Assembly: GCF_900141765.1 (NCBI RefSeq) | Contig: NZ_FSRK01000001.1 | Location: 1-64,000 of the forward strand | Length of the DNA stretch: 64,000 bases | Origin: Epilithonimonas zeae | Lineage (GTDB): Bacteria; Bacteroidota; Bacteroidia; Flavobacteriales; Weeksellaceae | Direction: 5' to 3' | Part shown: positions 44,557 through 52,452 of the stretch, piece by piece | How the letters are laid out: the number at the start of each line of letters is the position of its first letter | How positions within the stretch are numbered: position 1 is the first letter of the stretch | Translations under genes and position numbers: made by a program | The notes under the pieces: model-generated | What the model saw: only the letters and a program-made list of their open reading frames with translations | What the model was told of the DNA's origin: nothing | The model's database searches: none

Positions 44557-44637
44557 TGTCTCGCAGATTAAGCAAATTTTCCAGAATTTATATATAAGTT
44601 TATCTGCATGATCTATAAAATCTGCGAGATTTTATGA
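44557..44637. repeat. Large intergenic inverted repeat, TCTCGCA family copy 2
   Basis: The outer arms TCTCGCAGATT (44559-44569) and AATCTGCGAGA (about 44620-44631) are perfect complements. The first bases, TTGTCTCGCA, and the following AGCAnATTTTnCAGA pattern match copy 1 at 14267. Like copy 1 it lies between convergent genes at a 3' end. Confidence 0.6.
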
Positions 44638-44640
44638 TTT

Positions 44641-45048
44641 TTAAATCAAACTTTTAATTGCTAATTTGTAACCTTTCATTCCAAATCCGGAAATAACCGC
44701 ATCGCAACTTTCCGCAGTCACAGATTTTTTTCGGAATTCCTCACGTTTGTAAATGTTGCTGATGTGAACTTCAACTTTAGGTTTATTGATATTTTTAAGA
44801 CAATCTGATATGGCGTAAGAATAATGGGTAAAAGCACCAGGATTAATAATTACAGCTTCGAAATCATCTTCCTGTAAACGGTTAATCAATTCGCCTTCTA
44901 TATTGGATTGATAATACGTAATTTCGGCAGAAGGGAATTCATTTTTTAATTCATTCAGATAATCTTCCATAGAAACAGAGCCGTAGATTTCCGGTTCACG
45001 TGTTCCAAGTAAGTTGAGATTAGGTCCGTTGATGATTAGGATTTTCAT
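44641..45048 (-). CDS. aroQ: 3-dehydroquinate dehydratase, type II
   Basis: This 135-residue enzyme converts 3-dehydroquinate into 3-dehydroshikimate in the shikimate pathway. The family marks are IINGPNLNLLGTREPEIYG at the start with the catalytic Tyr, the NPGAFTHYSYAISDCL segment, and EVHISNIYKREEFRKKS with the catalytic His. The length is close to the usual 140-150. The sequence TACTTTTA (45068-45075 on the minus strand) is one base from a -7 box. Confidence 0.95.
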   Translation of the reverse strand: MKILIINGPNLNLLGTREPEIYGSVSMEDYLNELKNEFPSAEITYYQSNIEGELINRLQEDDFEAVIINPGAFTHYSYAISDCLKNINKPKVEVHISNIYKREEFRKKSVTAESCDAVISGFGMKGYKLAIKSLI

Positions 45049-45074
45049 TGCTTTTCAATAATTAATGTAAAAGT

Positions 45075-45106
45075 AAAAAATCCCCAGAAATTTCTGAGGA
45101 TTTTTT
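45075..45106 (-). terminator. Terminator after the coiled-coil lipoprotein gene
   Basis: The sequence is a near-perfect palindrome around CAGAAATTTCTG with AATCC/GGATT outer arms and A and T runs on its sides. It lies 27 bases after the stop at 45133. Confidence 0.8.
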
Positions 45107-45132
45107 GAAATATAGTGTGTGATTTGGTGTAA

Positions 45133-45735
45133 TTATTTATTCAAAAGATTGTTAAGACTTTGCTTTGCCTTATCAATTTCTTCATTCGCTGATTTCTTCG
45201 TTTCTTCAGCAGACTTTTTGAAATCTTCTTTGGTTTTATTGGCAGAAGCTTTTACATCAGCAACCGTTTTTTTAGTTTCATCTGTAATCTTCGTTTTTTC
45301 AGCATTTAGCTTATTTTTAACCTCCGTAGTTTTGTTTTCTACAGCATTGGTAACCGTTCCGCTGATGATGCTGTCAGAACCCTTCACCACATTTCCAATC
45401 GCTTCAGAAGCCGTTGCTCCTAATGCTTGGGTAGAAGTTGTCAGATAATTTTCGTACTCAGGTTTTACAGTTCCGCCTTTTGCAACATAAGTATTTTTAC
45501 TTTCTACATATTTTTGCTGTGCTGCCTCTAATTCTTTTTTAGCCGCTTCTATTTTTACTGGGTCATTAGTTGCCAAAGCCGCTTCGTAGTTTTTCTGAGC
45601 GCTAGATAGTGCTAAAGCTGCATCTTCATAAGATTGGGTAAAATCTATCTTTGTTGTAGAATCATCATTTTTTTTACAACTGTTAGCTGTCATCACAATA
45701 CCTGCTAGAGCCAGTGTTAAAAGTGTTTTTTTCAT
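45133..45735 (-). CDS. Helical coiled-coil lipoprotein, unknown function
   Basis: This 200-residue lipoprotein (lipobox ANSCKK) is almost wholly helical. Residues about 35-90 form one Ala/Glu/Lys-rich coiled coil and residues 130-200 a second with repeated KxxADVKxSAxKTKEDFKKS-like steps, similar to apolipoprotein or LEA-like helices. A shorter Ala/Gly segment lies between them (ALGATASEAIGNVV). It starts 3 bases after the stop of the upstream membrane protein gene, so the two form an operon. Confidence 0.78.
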   Translation of the reverse strand: MKKTLLTLALAGIVMTANSCKKNDDSTTKIDFTQSYEDAALALSSAQKNYEAALATNDPVKIEAAKKELEAAQQKYVESKNTYVAKGGTVKPEYENYLTTSTQALGATASEAIGNVVKGSDSIISGTVTNAVENKTTEVKNKLNAEKTKITDETKKTVADVKASANKTKEDFKKSAEETKKSANEEIDKAKQSLNNLLNK

Positions 45736-45738
45736 TTG

Positions 45739-46356
45739 TTAATTGTTCTTTATTTGTTGAATTAATTTTTGCAACTCTTGGTCTTCATCAGACAGAGAAA
45801 TGTCTCCATTCAATCTTTTTATTTCTAATGTATTGATTTGCTTTGCCAAATTAAGGTAAGCCAGATATTTTTCTAAAATCAGGACTTTCTTTTCTGATGT
45901 TACATTACTTGCATTAGCGCTTTTTACAAAAGTTTGCAGATTGTCGTTACACAAAATGTATGCCTGAAATGCATTTGACAAAAAATAATCACTTACAAGC
46001 GAATTTGTTTCCAGATTACTATAGAGTTTTGGAATTTCCATCGGGGCATACTGAATAATTTCCGAAATATCAGCTCCTTTTTTGGCAGCGTTCAAATACA
46101 TTCCTTGGGTTTTCATTTCACTATTTTCCAATGAAAGATTGGTTGCATCCAAAACTTTAACCAGATTTTTCTTTTGATTAATGTCTGACAAAATTGTATT
46201 AAGACTTAACGCAATAAAGAAACCTATAAATGTTGAAATTAAAGAAATGAAGAATTCGAAACTTCTGGTTTTTCTTGCCCTTAATTCATCAAATAGTTTT
46301 GAGTTGATAAGAAATAAAGTCAGTATGACTAAGCCGATAGCAATAATAATATACAT
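45739..46356 (-). CDS. Membrane protein with a long periplasmic helical domain, unknown function
   Basis: This 205-residue protein has two N-terminal transmembrane helices (about 2-17 and 33-55) and then a helical soluble domain of about 150 residues. I do not recognise the family. The ATG at 46356 follows a -7 box closely, giving a leader of about 8 bases. The lipoprotein gene starts 3 bases after its stop, so the two products probably act together in the envelope. Confidence 0.75.
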   Translation of the reverse strand: MYIIIAIGLVILTLFLINSKLFDELRARKTRSFEFFISLISTFIGFFIALSLNTILSDINQKKNLVKVLDATNLSLENSEMKTQGMYLNAAKKGADISEIIQYAPMEIPKLYSNLETNSLVSDYFLSNAFQAYILCNDNLQTFVKSANASNVTSEKKVLILEKYLAYLNLAKQINTLEIKRLNGDISLSDEDQELQKLIQQIKNN

Positions 46357-46370
46357 ATGTATTTTTTTGC

Positions 46371-46378
46371 CAAAGGTA
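46371..46378 (-). promoter_or_regulatory. -7 box (TACCTTTG) of the membrane protein/lipoprotein operon
   Basis: Read on the minus strand this is TACCTTTG followed by G, a full match to TAnnTTTG, 14 bases before the ATG. Confidence 0.6.
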
Positions 46379-46463
46379 AGAATCTCTATAATTAATCAAA
46401 ATAAAAATAGACAAACGAGCAGATTGTATAGATAAAAAGGATTTGGATTAATTATCATAATAG

Positions 46464-46495
46464 AAAAAACCTTCAGAAATTTCTGAAGGTTTTTT
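46464..46495 (-). terminator. Terminator after tRNA-Glu copy 1
   Basis: A 32-base perfect palindrome centred on CAGAAATTTCTG, with CCTT/AAGG and A6/T6 flanks, starts 4 bases beyond the 3' end of the tRNA. Confidence 0.88.
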
Positions 46496-46498
46496 AAG

Positions 46499-46570
46499 TA
46501 GCCCGTAGGGGAATCGAACCCCTCTTACCAGGATGAAAACCTGAGGTCCTAACCGATAGACGAACGGGCC
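46499..46570 (-). tRNA. tRNA-Glu (anticodon TTC), copy 1
   Basis: The minus strand folds into a full cloverleaf: acceptor GGCCCGT with ACGGGCT (G1-T72 wobble), D arm, anticodon stem TCAGG/CCTGG with loop TTTTCAT (TTC anticodon, A37), and T arm AGGGG-TTCGATT-CCCCT. CCA is not encoded. The 72 bases are identical to copy 2 at 46676-46747. Its own promoter is not evident between the two copies. Confidence 0.95.
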
Positions 46571-46639
46571 TAGTTAATTTTTCTTTTTGTTTATCTGTAC
46601 CATTCTAAATGAAAAACACAGACTTTAAATGTTTAAAAA

Positions 46640-46672
46640 AAATACCTCCAGAAAAATTAGGGAAGGTATTTT
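46640..46672 (-). terminator. Weak terminator between the two tRNA-Glu copies
   Basis: Stem AAATACCT (46640-46647) pairs with AGGTATTT (46664-46671) around a 16-base loop and is followed by T-rich sequence on the minus strand. The big loop makes it weaker than the other terminators, so some read-through to copy 1 is likely. Confidence 0.6.
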
Positions 46673-46675
46673 AAG

Positions 46676-46747
46676 TAGCCCGTAGGGGAATCGAACCCCT
46701 CTTACCAGGATGAAAACCTGAGGTCCTAACCGATAGACGAACGGGCC
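46676..46747 (-). tRNA. tRNA-Glu (anticodon TTC), copy 2
   Basis: This is identical to copy 1 over all 72 bases. Only 10 bases separate its 5' end from the rpsT stop codon, so it is probably processed from the rpsT transcript. Confidence 0.95.
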
Positions 46748-46757
46748 AAGCTTTATA

Positions 46758-47012
46758 TTAAGCTAAACCGTTTACGTGTTTAGTTAATTTACTTTTTAAG
46801 TTAGAAGCTTTATTCTTATGAATAATATTCTTCTTTGCTAATTTATCCAATAAAGAGATAACTTTAGGTAACTGCTCAACTGCTGCTGCCTTGTTTTCTT
46901 CGTTTCTCAACGCTTTCAAAGCTGTTCTTGCAGTTTTGTGGTAGTATCTGTTACGAAGTCTTCTTACTTCGTTTTGTCTAATTCTCTTTAATGCTGATTT
47001 ATGATTTGCCAT
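46758..47012 (-). CDS. rpsT: 30S ribosomal protein S20
   Basis: This 84-residue primary 16S rRNA-binding protein starts [15 protein letters not shown] and is a very basic helical protein with the usual TARTALKAL segment and C-terminal [16 protein letters not shown]. The open frame goes 7 codons upstream, but the ATG at 47012 matches the family start and sits 18 bases behind a strong promoter. tRNA-Glu copy 2 follows 10 bases after its stop. Confidence 0.96.
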   Translation of the reverse strand: MANHKSALKRIRQNEVRRLRNRYYHKTARTALKALRNEENKAAAVEQLPKVISLLDKLAKKNIIHKNKASNLKSKLTKHVNGLA

Positions 47013-47030
47013 ATCGTTCAAATGTGGGTG

Positions 47031-47061
47031 CAAAGATAAAAACTATTTTTTAATTTGCAAA
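47031..47061 (-). promoter_or_regulatory. Promoter P1 of rpsT (TTTG, 19 bp, TATCTTTG)
   Basis: On the minus strand the -33 TTTG (47058-47061) and the -7 TATCTTTG (47031-47038) are separated by exactly 19 bases. This is one of the best promoter matches in the window. Confidence 0.75.
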
Positions 47062-47166
47062 CTTTTTTTAAAATTTAATTTTATTTTGCTTAGAAGTTAT
47101 TGTGATTTAAAAACCGTTTTTGAATGATTAAGATTGGGTATCTTTCTCTTCTCCTCTAAGGCGGTG

Positions 47167-47196
47167 CAAAAGTATAGATATTTTTTAAAATTCAAA
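47167..47196 (-). promoter_or_regulatory. Second promoter upstream of rpsT (TTTG, 18 bp, TACTTTTG)
   Basis: The -33 TTTG (47193-47196) and -7 TACTTTTG (47167-47174) on the minus strand are full matches. It would add a leader of about 145 bases to the rpsT message, or drive a small RNA. No ORF lies between it and rpsT. Confidence 0.6.
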
Positions 47197-47242
47197 ATAT
47201 TTTTTTAGATGTTTTTTTAAAATCGTGATTTTCAGATAAAAA

Positions 47243-47275
47243 AAAATGAAAGCTATTCAAAATAACTTTCATTTT
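47243..47275 (-). terminator. Terminator after tRNA-Glu copy 3
   Basis: Stem AAAATGAAAG (47243-47252) pairs with CTTTCATTTT (47266-47275). It starts 13 bases beyond the 3' end of the tRNA and is followed by T-rich sequence on the minus strand. Confidence 0.75.
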
Positions 47276-47287
47276 AATTTTCAAATG

Positions 47288-47359
47288 TAGCCTATAGGGG
47301 AATCGAACCGCTGTTGCAAGAAAGAAAATCTTGAGTCCTAACCACTAGACGAATAGGCC
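47288..47359 (-). tRNA. Divergent tRNA-Glu (anticodon TTC), copy 3
   Basis: The minus strand folds as a cloverleaf with acceptor GGCCTAT/ATAGGCT and anticodon stem CAAGA/TCTTG with loop TTTTCTT (TTC). Compared with copies 1 and 2, paired changes in the acceptor and anticodon stems keep the pairing. Two features are odd: base 37 is T instead of the purine nearly always found there, and the T stem AGCGG/CCCCT has a C-C mismatch. It could be a decaying gene or a specialised tRNA. It has a good promoter and a terminator of its own. Confidence 0.8.
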
Positions 47360-47374
47360 ATTCCTTTTACGGTA

Positions 47375-47408
47375 TGCAAAAGTAGAGAAACTCTCTACTT
47401 TTTGCAAA
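47375..47408 (-). promoter_or_regulatory. Inverted repeat joining the amidase 3' end and the tRNA-Glu copy 3 promoter
   Basis: On the minus strand AAAAGTAGAGA and TCTCTACTTTT form an 11-bp stem with a 3-base loop, 12 bases after the amidase stop. The right arm contains TACTTTTG (47377-47384), a -7 box, with TTTG (47405-47408) at -33 and 20 bases between. So one structure may both end the amidase message and start the tRNA. Confidence 0.55.
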
Positions 47409-47418
47409 TCGTTTTTAT

Positions 47419-48702
47419 CTATTTCAATTTTTTCTCGATGACAGTATTGGAGATCCCTTTACTTTCCAAATCTTTCTGAGCTTTTACAGCATCTTCAAGA
47501 GTTCTGTACTTACCATTAGTATAATAGAAAATACCATTCTCTTTATTTCTTACAATATCTGGAAGAGCCCTTAATATATTAGATTTAGAATCTAACTTAT
47601 CTTTTCCGGCATATACTTCTATAGTATAGTAACCCATTCCTAAAGCTTGATTTGGAACAAAACTGATGGCCATAGAATTTCTAAATCCGGCATCTCTGGC
47701 TGTCTTCAGATTGGTGTCTTTTACCGAAGCATAGTTTGTTGTTCCGTAATAATACTTGTAGAATTCACCTTCTTTAATAGGTAAAATGTATTTTAAACCT
47801 TTCAGAGCTGGGTCATCTTCTGTATATCTGGACGGCGTGCTCATCAATAATATTCTGAAGTCGTTTTTCAAAGGCTGTTCTACAGGTTTTTCAGGCTCCG
47901 GTTCTTTTACGTTTCTATCCACGAGTTTTTTATAACTTGTAATAGCATTGAAGATACTTTCTGCAATGGCTTGCTGTCCGTCTTCTGTGGAAATATAATG
48001 AGCGTCTTCATAATTGTTAACAAATCCGGTTTCTATAAGTATAGATGGCATCGCATTCATTCTTAAAACGTGTAAGTTTTCTTGTTTTACACCACGAGAC
48101 ATTCTTTTATCTTTTTTTACAAAATTCTCTTCAACCAAGCCACCAATGATAAGACTTGCCTCAAGATATTTGCTTTGCTGAATTTTAAGGGCAATTAAGG
48201 ATTCCGGAGAACTTGGATTATAGGATGCGAAGTTTTCTCTATCTTTTTCATCTAAGAAAATCACATCATTTTCTGCTTTTGCAACATCCAGATTCGCTTT
48301 GTTTTGATTAGGACCTTGGACAAAGGTTTCTGTTCCTTGCGCTGTAGCACTTTTGCTCGGCGATGAGTTGACATGAACTGATATGAAAAGGTCAGCTTTG
48401 CTTCTGTTAGCAAGCGTTGTTCTGGTAGTTAAAGAAGGATATTCGTCTATTTTTCTGGTATAGATGACTTTGTAATCCTTATTTTTCTCTAACATTTTTC
48501 CCAATTTCAAAACGATTCCCAGAGTTACGTTTTTCTCTTGAACAGAACCAATGTCACTATATGTTCTGTTAGCGCCAATGTCGCTTCCACCGTGTCCAGC
48601 ATCCAGAACAATGGTGAATTTTTTTTGTGAATAAATACTGCTAAAACCGATAAAAAATGTTAACAGAAAGAAAATTTTATTATAAAATTTGAAGCTGGTC
48701 AT
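47419..48702 (-). CDS. N-acetylmuramoyl-L-alanine amidase, AmiC type
   Basis: This 427-residue enzyme cuts the bond between N-acetylmuramic acid and L-alanine in peptidoglycan. A signal peptide (ending FSSIYSQ) is followed by an Amidase_3 domain (about 28-265) with the zinc ligand in VLDAGHGGSDIG, a Glu, the ligand in FISVHVNSSP and the catalytic Glu in SILIETGFVNN. The C-terminal region (about 285-427) holds segments similar to SPOR-like repeats (KTARDAGFRNSMAISFV; YRTLEDAVKAQKDLESKG), which bind denuded glycan. It is divergent from lptD, with 42 bases between starts. Confidence 0.92.
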   Translation of the reverse strand: MTSFKFYNKIFFLLTFFIGFSSIYSQKKFTIVLDAGHGGSDIGANRTYSDIGSVQEKNVTLGIVLKLGKMLEKNKDYKVIYTRKIDEYPSLTTRTTLANRSKADLFISVHVNSSPSKSATAQGTETFVQGPNQNKANLDVAKAENDVIFLDEKDRENFASYNPSSPESLIALKIQQSKYLEASLIIGGLVEENFVKKDKRMSRGVKQENLHVLRMNAMPSILIETGFVNNYEDAHYISTEDGQQAIAESIFNAITSYKKLVDRNVKEPEPEKPVEQPLKNDFRILLMSTPSRYTEDDPALKGLKYILPIKEGEFYKYYYGTTNYASVKDTNLKTARDAGFRNSMAISFVPNQALGMGYYTIEVYAGKDKLDSKSNILRALPDIVRNKENGIFYYTNGKYRTLEDAVKAQKDLESKGISNTVIEKKLK

Positions 48703-48744
48703 TTTAATCTTTAAAATTTAATTAATTTTGAACCCAATTTCAGA

Positions 48745-51372
48745 ATGACTGCATTGGCTCGAAGTATTTTCAAAAGTATATTACTAATTTTAAATATCCT
48801 AATTTTTAACAATATTTTATCACAAACTGTGCCTAAAAATGTTGATGAAAAAAGCGGTATTCGTGACTCTATAAATATAACCAAAGATTCCTTAGGTGTA
48901 AAGAAAAAAGATACGATTCTTCCTAAAGAAGAGTTGGAAGGTATCGTAAAAATGAAGGCTGAAAAGCGAAATACTTCTTCCATTACCAACAAGCAAACCT
49001 CTCTTTATAAGAATGCTCAGATTATCTATCAGGATATGCAAATCGATGCAGATTACATCAGATTCGAATGGGAAACCGGGAAAATCTATGCAAGAGGAGA
49101 GCAGGATGAAAAAGGCAAGATTATAAAACCGGCCATTGCAACACAAGCGGGTAAAAAATATGAATACAACGAGGTAATTTACAATATCAAAACCAAACAA
49201 GCCATCGCTTTCAATGCCAGAACAGAAGAGAGTGAAGGTGTTATTGTGGCGCAAAAAACCAAGAAGTATAATGACTCTGTTTTTGTAATGAGCAGAGGAA
49301 TGTACACAACGGATGAATATTTTCTGAAGAAAAAAGATTCTTTGCCGGATTATCATATGTCTGCCCGTATCATCAAACTTTTGAAAGGTAAAAACAGTTC
49401 ACAGATTGTAACTGGCCCCATCCAAATGTACATAGAACAAGTTCCCACGCCTTTGATTATGCCGTTTGCTATTCTTCCTTTTTCAGATAAAAGATCCGCG
49501 GGTATTTTGATTCCAAGTTTTGGAGAAAGGCAGGACGTTGGTTTCTTCCTGAATGGTTTGGGATATTACCAACCTATTGGCGATCACTTTGATTTGAAAA
49601 TTCTTTCAGATTTATACACCAAAGGAAGCTGGAATTTGAAGCCGGAACTTAATTATCTTAAAAAATACCGCTACTCTGGAAATTTCGCGGCGGATTACGG
49701 TTATACGGTTCGTGGAATCAAAGGTTTGGATGATTATTCTAAAACAAGAACTTTCAGAATCGCTTGGCGACATTCTCAGGATTCTAAAGCTAACCCATAT
49801 TTCACATTCAACGCCAGTGTGGATGTTGTAAGCAGTAGTGCTTTTTATACTAATACAGTTAATAACAATTATATTTTCAATGGTAATGTTCTGAATACAA
49901 CCCAGACTTCCAGAGTGAATGTTACTAAAAGATTTCTGAACCTTCCGATTACAATTAGTGCAAGTATGGCTTACAACCAGAACTTTGCTACGAAACTTAC
50001 TGATTTGCGTTTGCCGGATATGACGATTGCAGTTAATCAGTTCTATCTTTTCAAACCAAAAACAGGTGTTAGAACCGGATTGCTGGAAAACATCAACGTG
50101 AATACAGGTTTTGCATTGAGTAATTATGTAACAACTACAGAAGATAAGCTTTTCAAACAGGAAATGTGGAAAGACCTGAAAACGGGCGCAAAAAACAATA
50201 TCTCACTTTCTACAAACACAACATTAGCCAAATATTTTACATTTACTTTATCGGCTAATGCAGATAATGTTTTAACGACAAAGACTCTGGAAAAAAAATA
50301 CAATCCATTGACCAACTTGGTGGAGGATAATTATAAAAGTAATGTTAGTGGTTATACCACATTCTCTACAAGTGCAAGTTTGCAGACGGTTTTGTATGGT
50401 CAGAAAAACTTTAACAAAAACTCTCCGATTGTTGCTATTCGTCATATGATAACGCCAAGTATGAGCTTTTCCTATTCTCCGGATTTTGGTGAGAGAAGCT
50501 GGGGTTATTATAAGAATTATTCTAATGCCAGAGGAGAAATGACGCCTTATTCTATCTTCGAAGGTGGGATTTATGGTGCACCCTCTTCCGGACTTCAGCA
50601 AACTATGGGTTTCAATGTCTCAAATAATTTGGAGATGAAAGTGAAGTCCAAAACAGACTCTACCGGAGTGAAAAAAGTGAAGATTTTTGAAAATCTTAAT
50701 ATTTCCGGAGGGTATAACTTTGCGGCAGAAAAATACAAATGGTCGGTTTTCAGTGTTAGTGCGCAGTCGTCATTCTTTAATAATAAATTGAATGTCAACT
50801 CCAGTATGACGATTGAACCTTATGAAATTGTATTTACCGAAGGAAGTGACGTTGGCGTAAGAACAGAAAATTTTGGACATTTCAGTTTACAAGGAATTAA
50901 TGTTCAATTATCTTACCCGATGAGTGAAGCCATTTTTGGTAAGAAGGAAGAAGGCTCCAAAAAGTACAAAAAGAAAGGAGAAATACGGAACGAGAATTAT
51001 TTCTTTGATGATGATAATTACTCCCACTATTCTCCAACCTGGACACTGAATGTGAATGCCAATTATGCTTACACAAGAGGTCTTTCCCGTTTAGGTACCA
51101 AAGTTGCATCGCTTGGTTTGGATGGTAGTATAAAGCTGACACCTTATTGGAATATCAACGGAAGTACAAACTATGATATAGAAAGGAAAGAGCTGGGGTA
51201 CACAAGACTTGGGTTTTCCAGAGATCAGCGTAGTTTTACCATAACATTCAACTGGGTGCCTTTTGGGCAGTATAAAGTCTATGATTTCTTTATCGGAATC
51301 AAAGCCAATATCCTGAAAGATGCGGTGAAATATAAAGAAAGAAGTTTCACACAACCTAACAGTACTTTTTAA
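48745..51372 (+). CDS. lptD: Outer-membrane LPS-assembly protein LptD (Bacteroidetes type)
   Basis: This 875-residue protein inserts lipopolysaccharide into the outer leaflet of the outer membrane. A signal peptide (ending NNILSQ) and a low-complexity segment precede an OstA-like beta-jellyroll (about 90-220; AQIIYQDMQIDADYIRFE) that takes LPS from LptA. A large beta barrel fills the rest and shows the typical junction PTPLIMPFAILPFSDKRSAG. The closing strand ends near residue 860. The length fits this phylum. ridA follows; the amiC-lptD-ridA order is common in flavobacteria. Confidence 0.88.
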   Translation: MTALARSIFKSILLILNILIFNNILSQTVPKNVDEKSGIRDSINITKDSLGVKKKDTILPKEELEGIVKMKAEKRNTSSITNKQTSLYKNAQIIYQDMQIDADYIRFEWETGKIYARGEQDEKGKIIKPAIATQAGKKYEYNEVIYNIKTKQAIAFNARTEESEGVIVAQKTKKYNDSVFVMSRGMYTTDEYFLKKKDSLPDYHMSARIIKLLKGKNSSQIVTGPIQMYIEQVPTPLIMPFAILPFSDKRSAGILIPSFGERQDVGFFLNGLGYYQPIGDHFDLKILSDLYTKGSWNLKPELNYLKKYRYSGNFAADYGYTVRGIKGLDDYSKTRTFRIAWRHSQDSKANPYFTFNASVDVVSSSAFYTNTVNNNYIFNGNVLNTTQTSRVNVTKRFLNLPITISASMAYNQNFATKLTDLRLPDMTIAVNQFYLFKPKTGVRTGLLENINVNTGFALSNYVTTTEDKLFKQEMWKDLKTGAKNNISLSTNTTLAKYFTFTLSANADNVLTTKTLEKKYNPLTNLVEDNYKSNVSGYTTFSTSASLQTVLYGQKNFNKNSPIVAIRHMITPSMSFSYSPDFGERSWGYYKNYSNARGEMTPYSIFEGGIYGAPSSGLQQTMGFNVSNNLEMKVKSKTDSTGVKKVKIFENLNISGGYNFAAEKYKWSVFSVSAQSSFFNNKLNVNSSMTIEPYEIVFTEGSDVGVRTENFGHFSLQGINVQLSYPMSEAIFGKKEEGSKKYKKKGEIRNENYFFDDDNYSHYSPTWTLNVNANYAYTRGLSRLGTKVASLGLDGSIKLTPYWNINGSTNYDIERKELGYTRLGFSRDQRSFTITFNWVPFGQYKVYDFFIGIKANILKDAVKYKERSFTQPNSTF

Positions 51373-51477
51373 AAACGAAAAATAAAAACCGAAGTTAGAA
51401 GAGTAGCATTTGCAAATTATTTAATCATAATCAGGAAATCTTATCACCTCTGGCTTCCAACTTCCATCTAATTTATA

Positions 51478-51485
51478 TAGTTTTG
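51478..51485 (+). promoter_or_regulatory. -7 box (TAGTTTTG) of ridA
   Basis: A full match to TAnnTTTG lies 19 bases before the ridA ATG. The 105 bases between it and the lptD stop hold no other signal that I can support. Confidence 0.55.
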
Positions 51486-51504
51486 TAAAAATTTAACTCT
51501 CGAA

Positions 51505-51885
51505 ATGAAAACAATCATTCATACATCAGACGCTCCGGCTGCTATCGGACCTTATTCGCAAGCAACTTTAGTCAACGGAACCTTGTATATCTCTGGTCAG
51601 ATTCCTGTAGATCCGGAAACTGGAAAGTTGGTAGAAGGTATTGATAAGGAAACACATCAGGTGATGAAAAACCTGAAAGCTATTTTAACAGCCGCTGATA
51701 TGAATTTTGATAATGCTGTAAAAGCTTCTATCTTCCTTAAAAATATGGATGATTTTGCAGTAGTGAATGAGATCTATGCTTCCTATTTTAATAACGATCA
51801 ATTTCCGGCGAGAGAAACCGTGCAGGTGTCTTGCCTTCCCAAAAATGTGGATGTAGAAATCTCTATGATTGCTTACAAGGACTAG
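51505..51885 (+). CDS. ridA: RidA family 2-iminobutanoate/2-iminopropanoate deaminase
   Basis: This 126-residue enzyme hydrolyses reactive imines or enamines made by PLP-dependent dehydratases. Marks of the YjgF/YER057c/UK114 family are APAAIGPYSQATLVNGTLYISGQIP, the active-site Arg in FPARETVQVSCLPKNVDVEI, and the final EISMIAYK. Length is normal. The next gene starts on the very next base after the stop codon, so translation is probably coupled. Confidence 0.95.
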   Translation: MKTIIHTSDAPAAIGPYSQATLVNGTLYISGQIPVDPETGKLVEGIDKETHQVMKNLKAILTAADMNFDNAVKASIFLKNMDDFAVVNEIYASYFNNDQFPARETVQVSCLPKNVDVEISMIAYKD

Positions 51886-52350
51886 ATGAACTTTCTTAGG
51901 AATACATTAGGTGTTTTGGCTGGTCTTACGGTAGCCGCTCTCATTATCACACTTGGGGTAAAGATAGACTCCTCGTGGATCACCTATAAGCAGTTTGCAC
52001 CTTTTAGTCATTGGGAATTGCTCTTGCAGTCTGTCCAAGGCAAAGATTCTTTCTATATAGCACTGTTGTTTTTTGGTGGATTGGGCGTGACCTTCGGTGG
52101 AGTAGTAACCGCAATGATTGTGAAATATGCCAAAGTAGCTTATGCCATTTTGATAGGTTTTATCATGCTATTCATTGCGATGTTGGATATTATCATATAT
52201 CCTTACCATCCTGTCTTCTACAAGATATCCATCTTCCTGATTTTCTTCCCATTCTCGTGGATCGGCGGGAAAATAACAGAAGTCATCTCCAACAGACGGA
52301 AAAAAAGAGCCAAACAATTACAACTGAAAAATCAAAAACCACAAGCTTAA
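51886..52350 (+). CDS. Small multi-pass membrane protein, unknown function
   Basis: This 154-residue protein has four hydrophobic helices (about 7-25, 55-78, 83-102 and 105-127) and a basic tail (SNRRKKRAKQLQLKNQKPQA). I do not recognise the family. The ATG starts on the base after the ridA stop. Its stop codon lies in the loop of the terminator hairpin, so no other gene belongs to this transcript. Confidence 0.75.
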   Translation: MNFLRNTLGVLAGLTVAALIITLGVKIDSSWITYKQFAPFSHWELLLQSVQGKDSFYIALLFFGGLGVTFGGVVTAMIVKYAKVAYAILIGFIMLFIAMLDIIIYPYHPVFYKISIFLIFFPFSWIGGKITEVISNRRKKRAKQLQLKNQKPQA

Positions 52351-52366
52351 GTTTGTGGTTTTTTGT
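52334..52366 (+). terminator. Terminator of the ridA operon, overlapping the last codons
   Basis: An 11-bp stem (AAAAACCACAA at 52334-52344 with TTGTGGTTTTT at 52353-52363) holds the stop codon in its loop and runs into T6. Confidence 0.88.
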
Positions 52367-52452
52367 TTTAACTAATTTGCAGCTTGTTATTTAGACTGGT
52401 GTTAAAGCAACATAGCTGTTCATAATAATATCAACAAAATAAAGAAGCAGAG

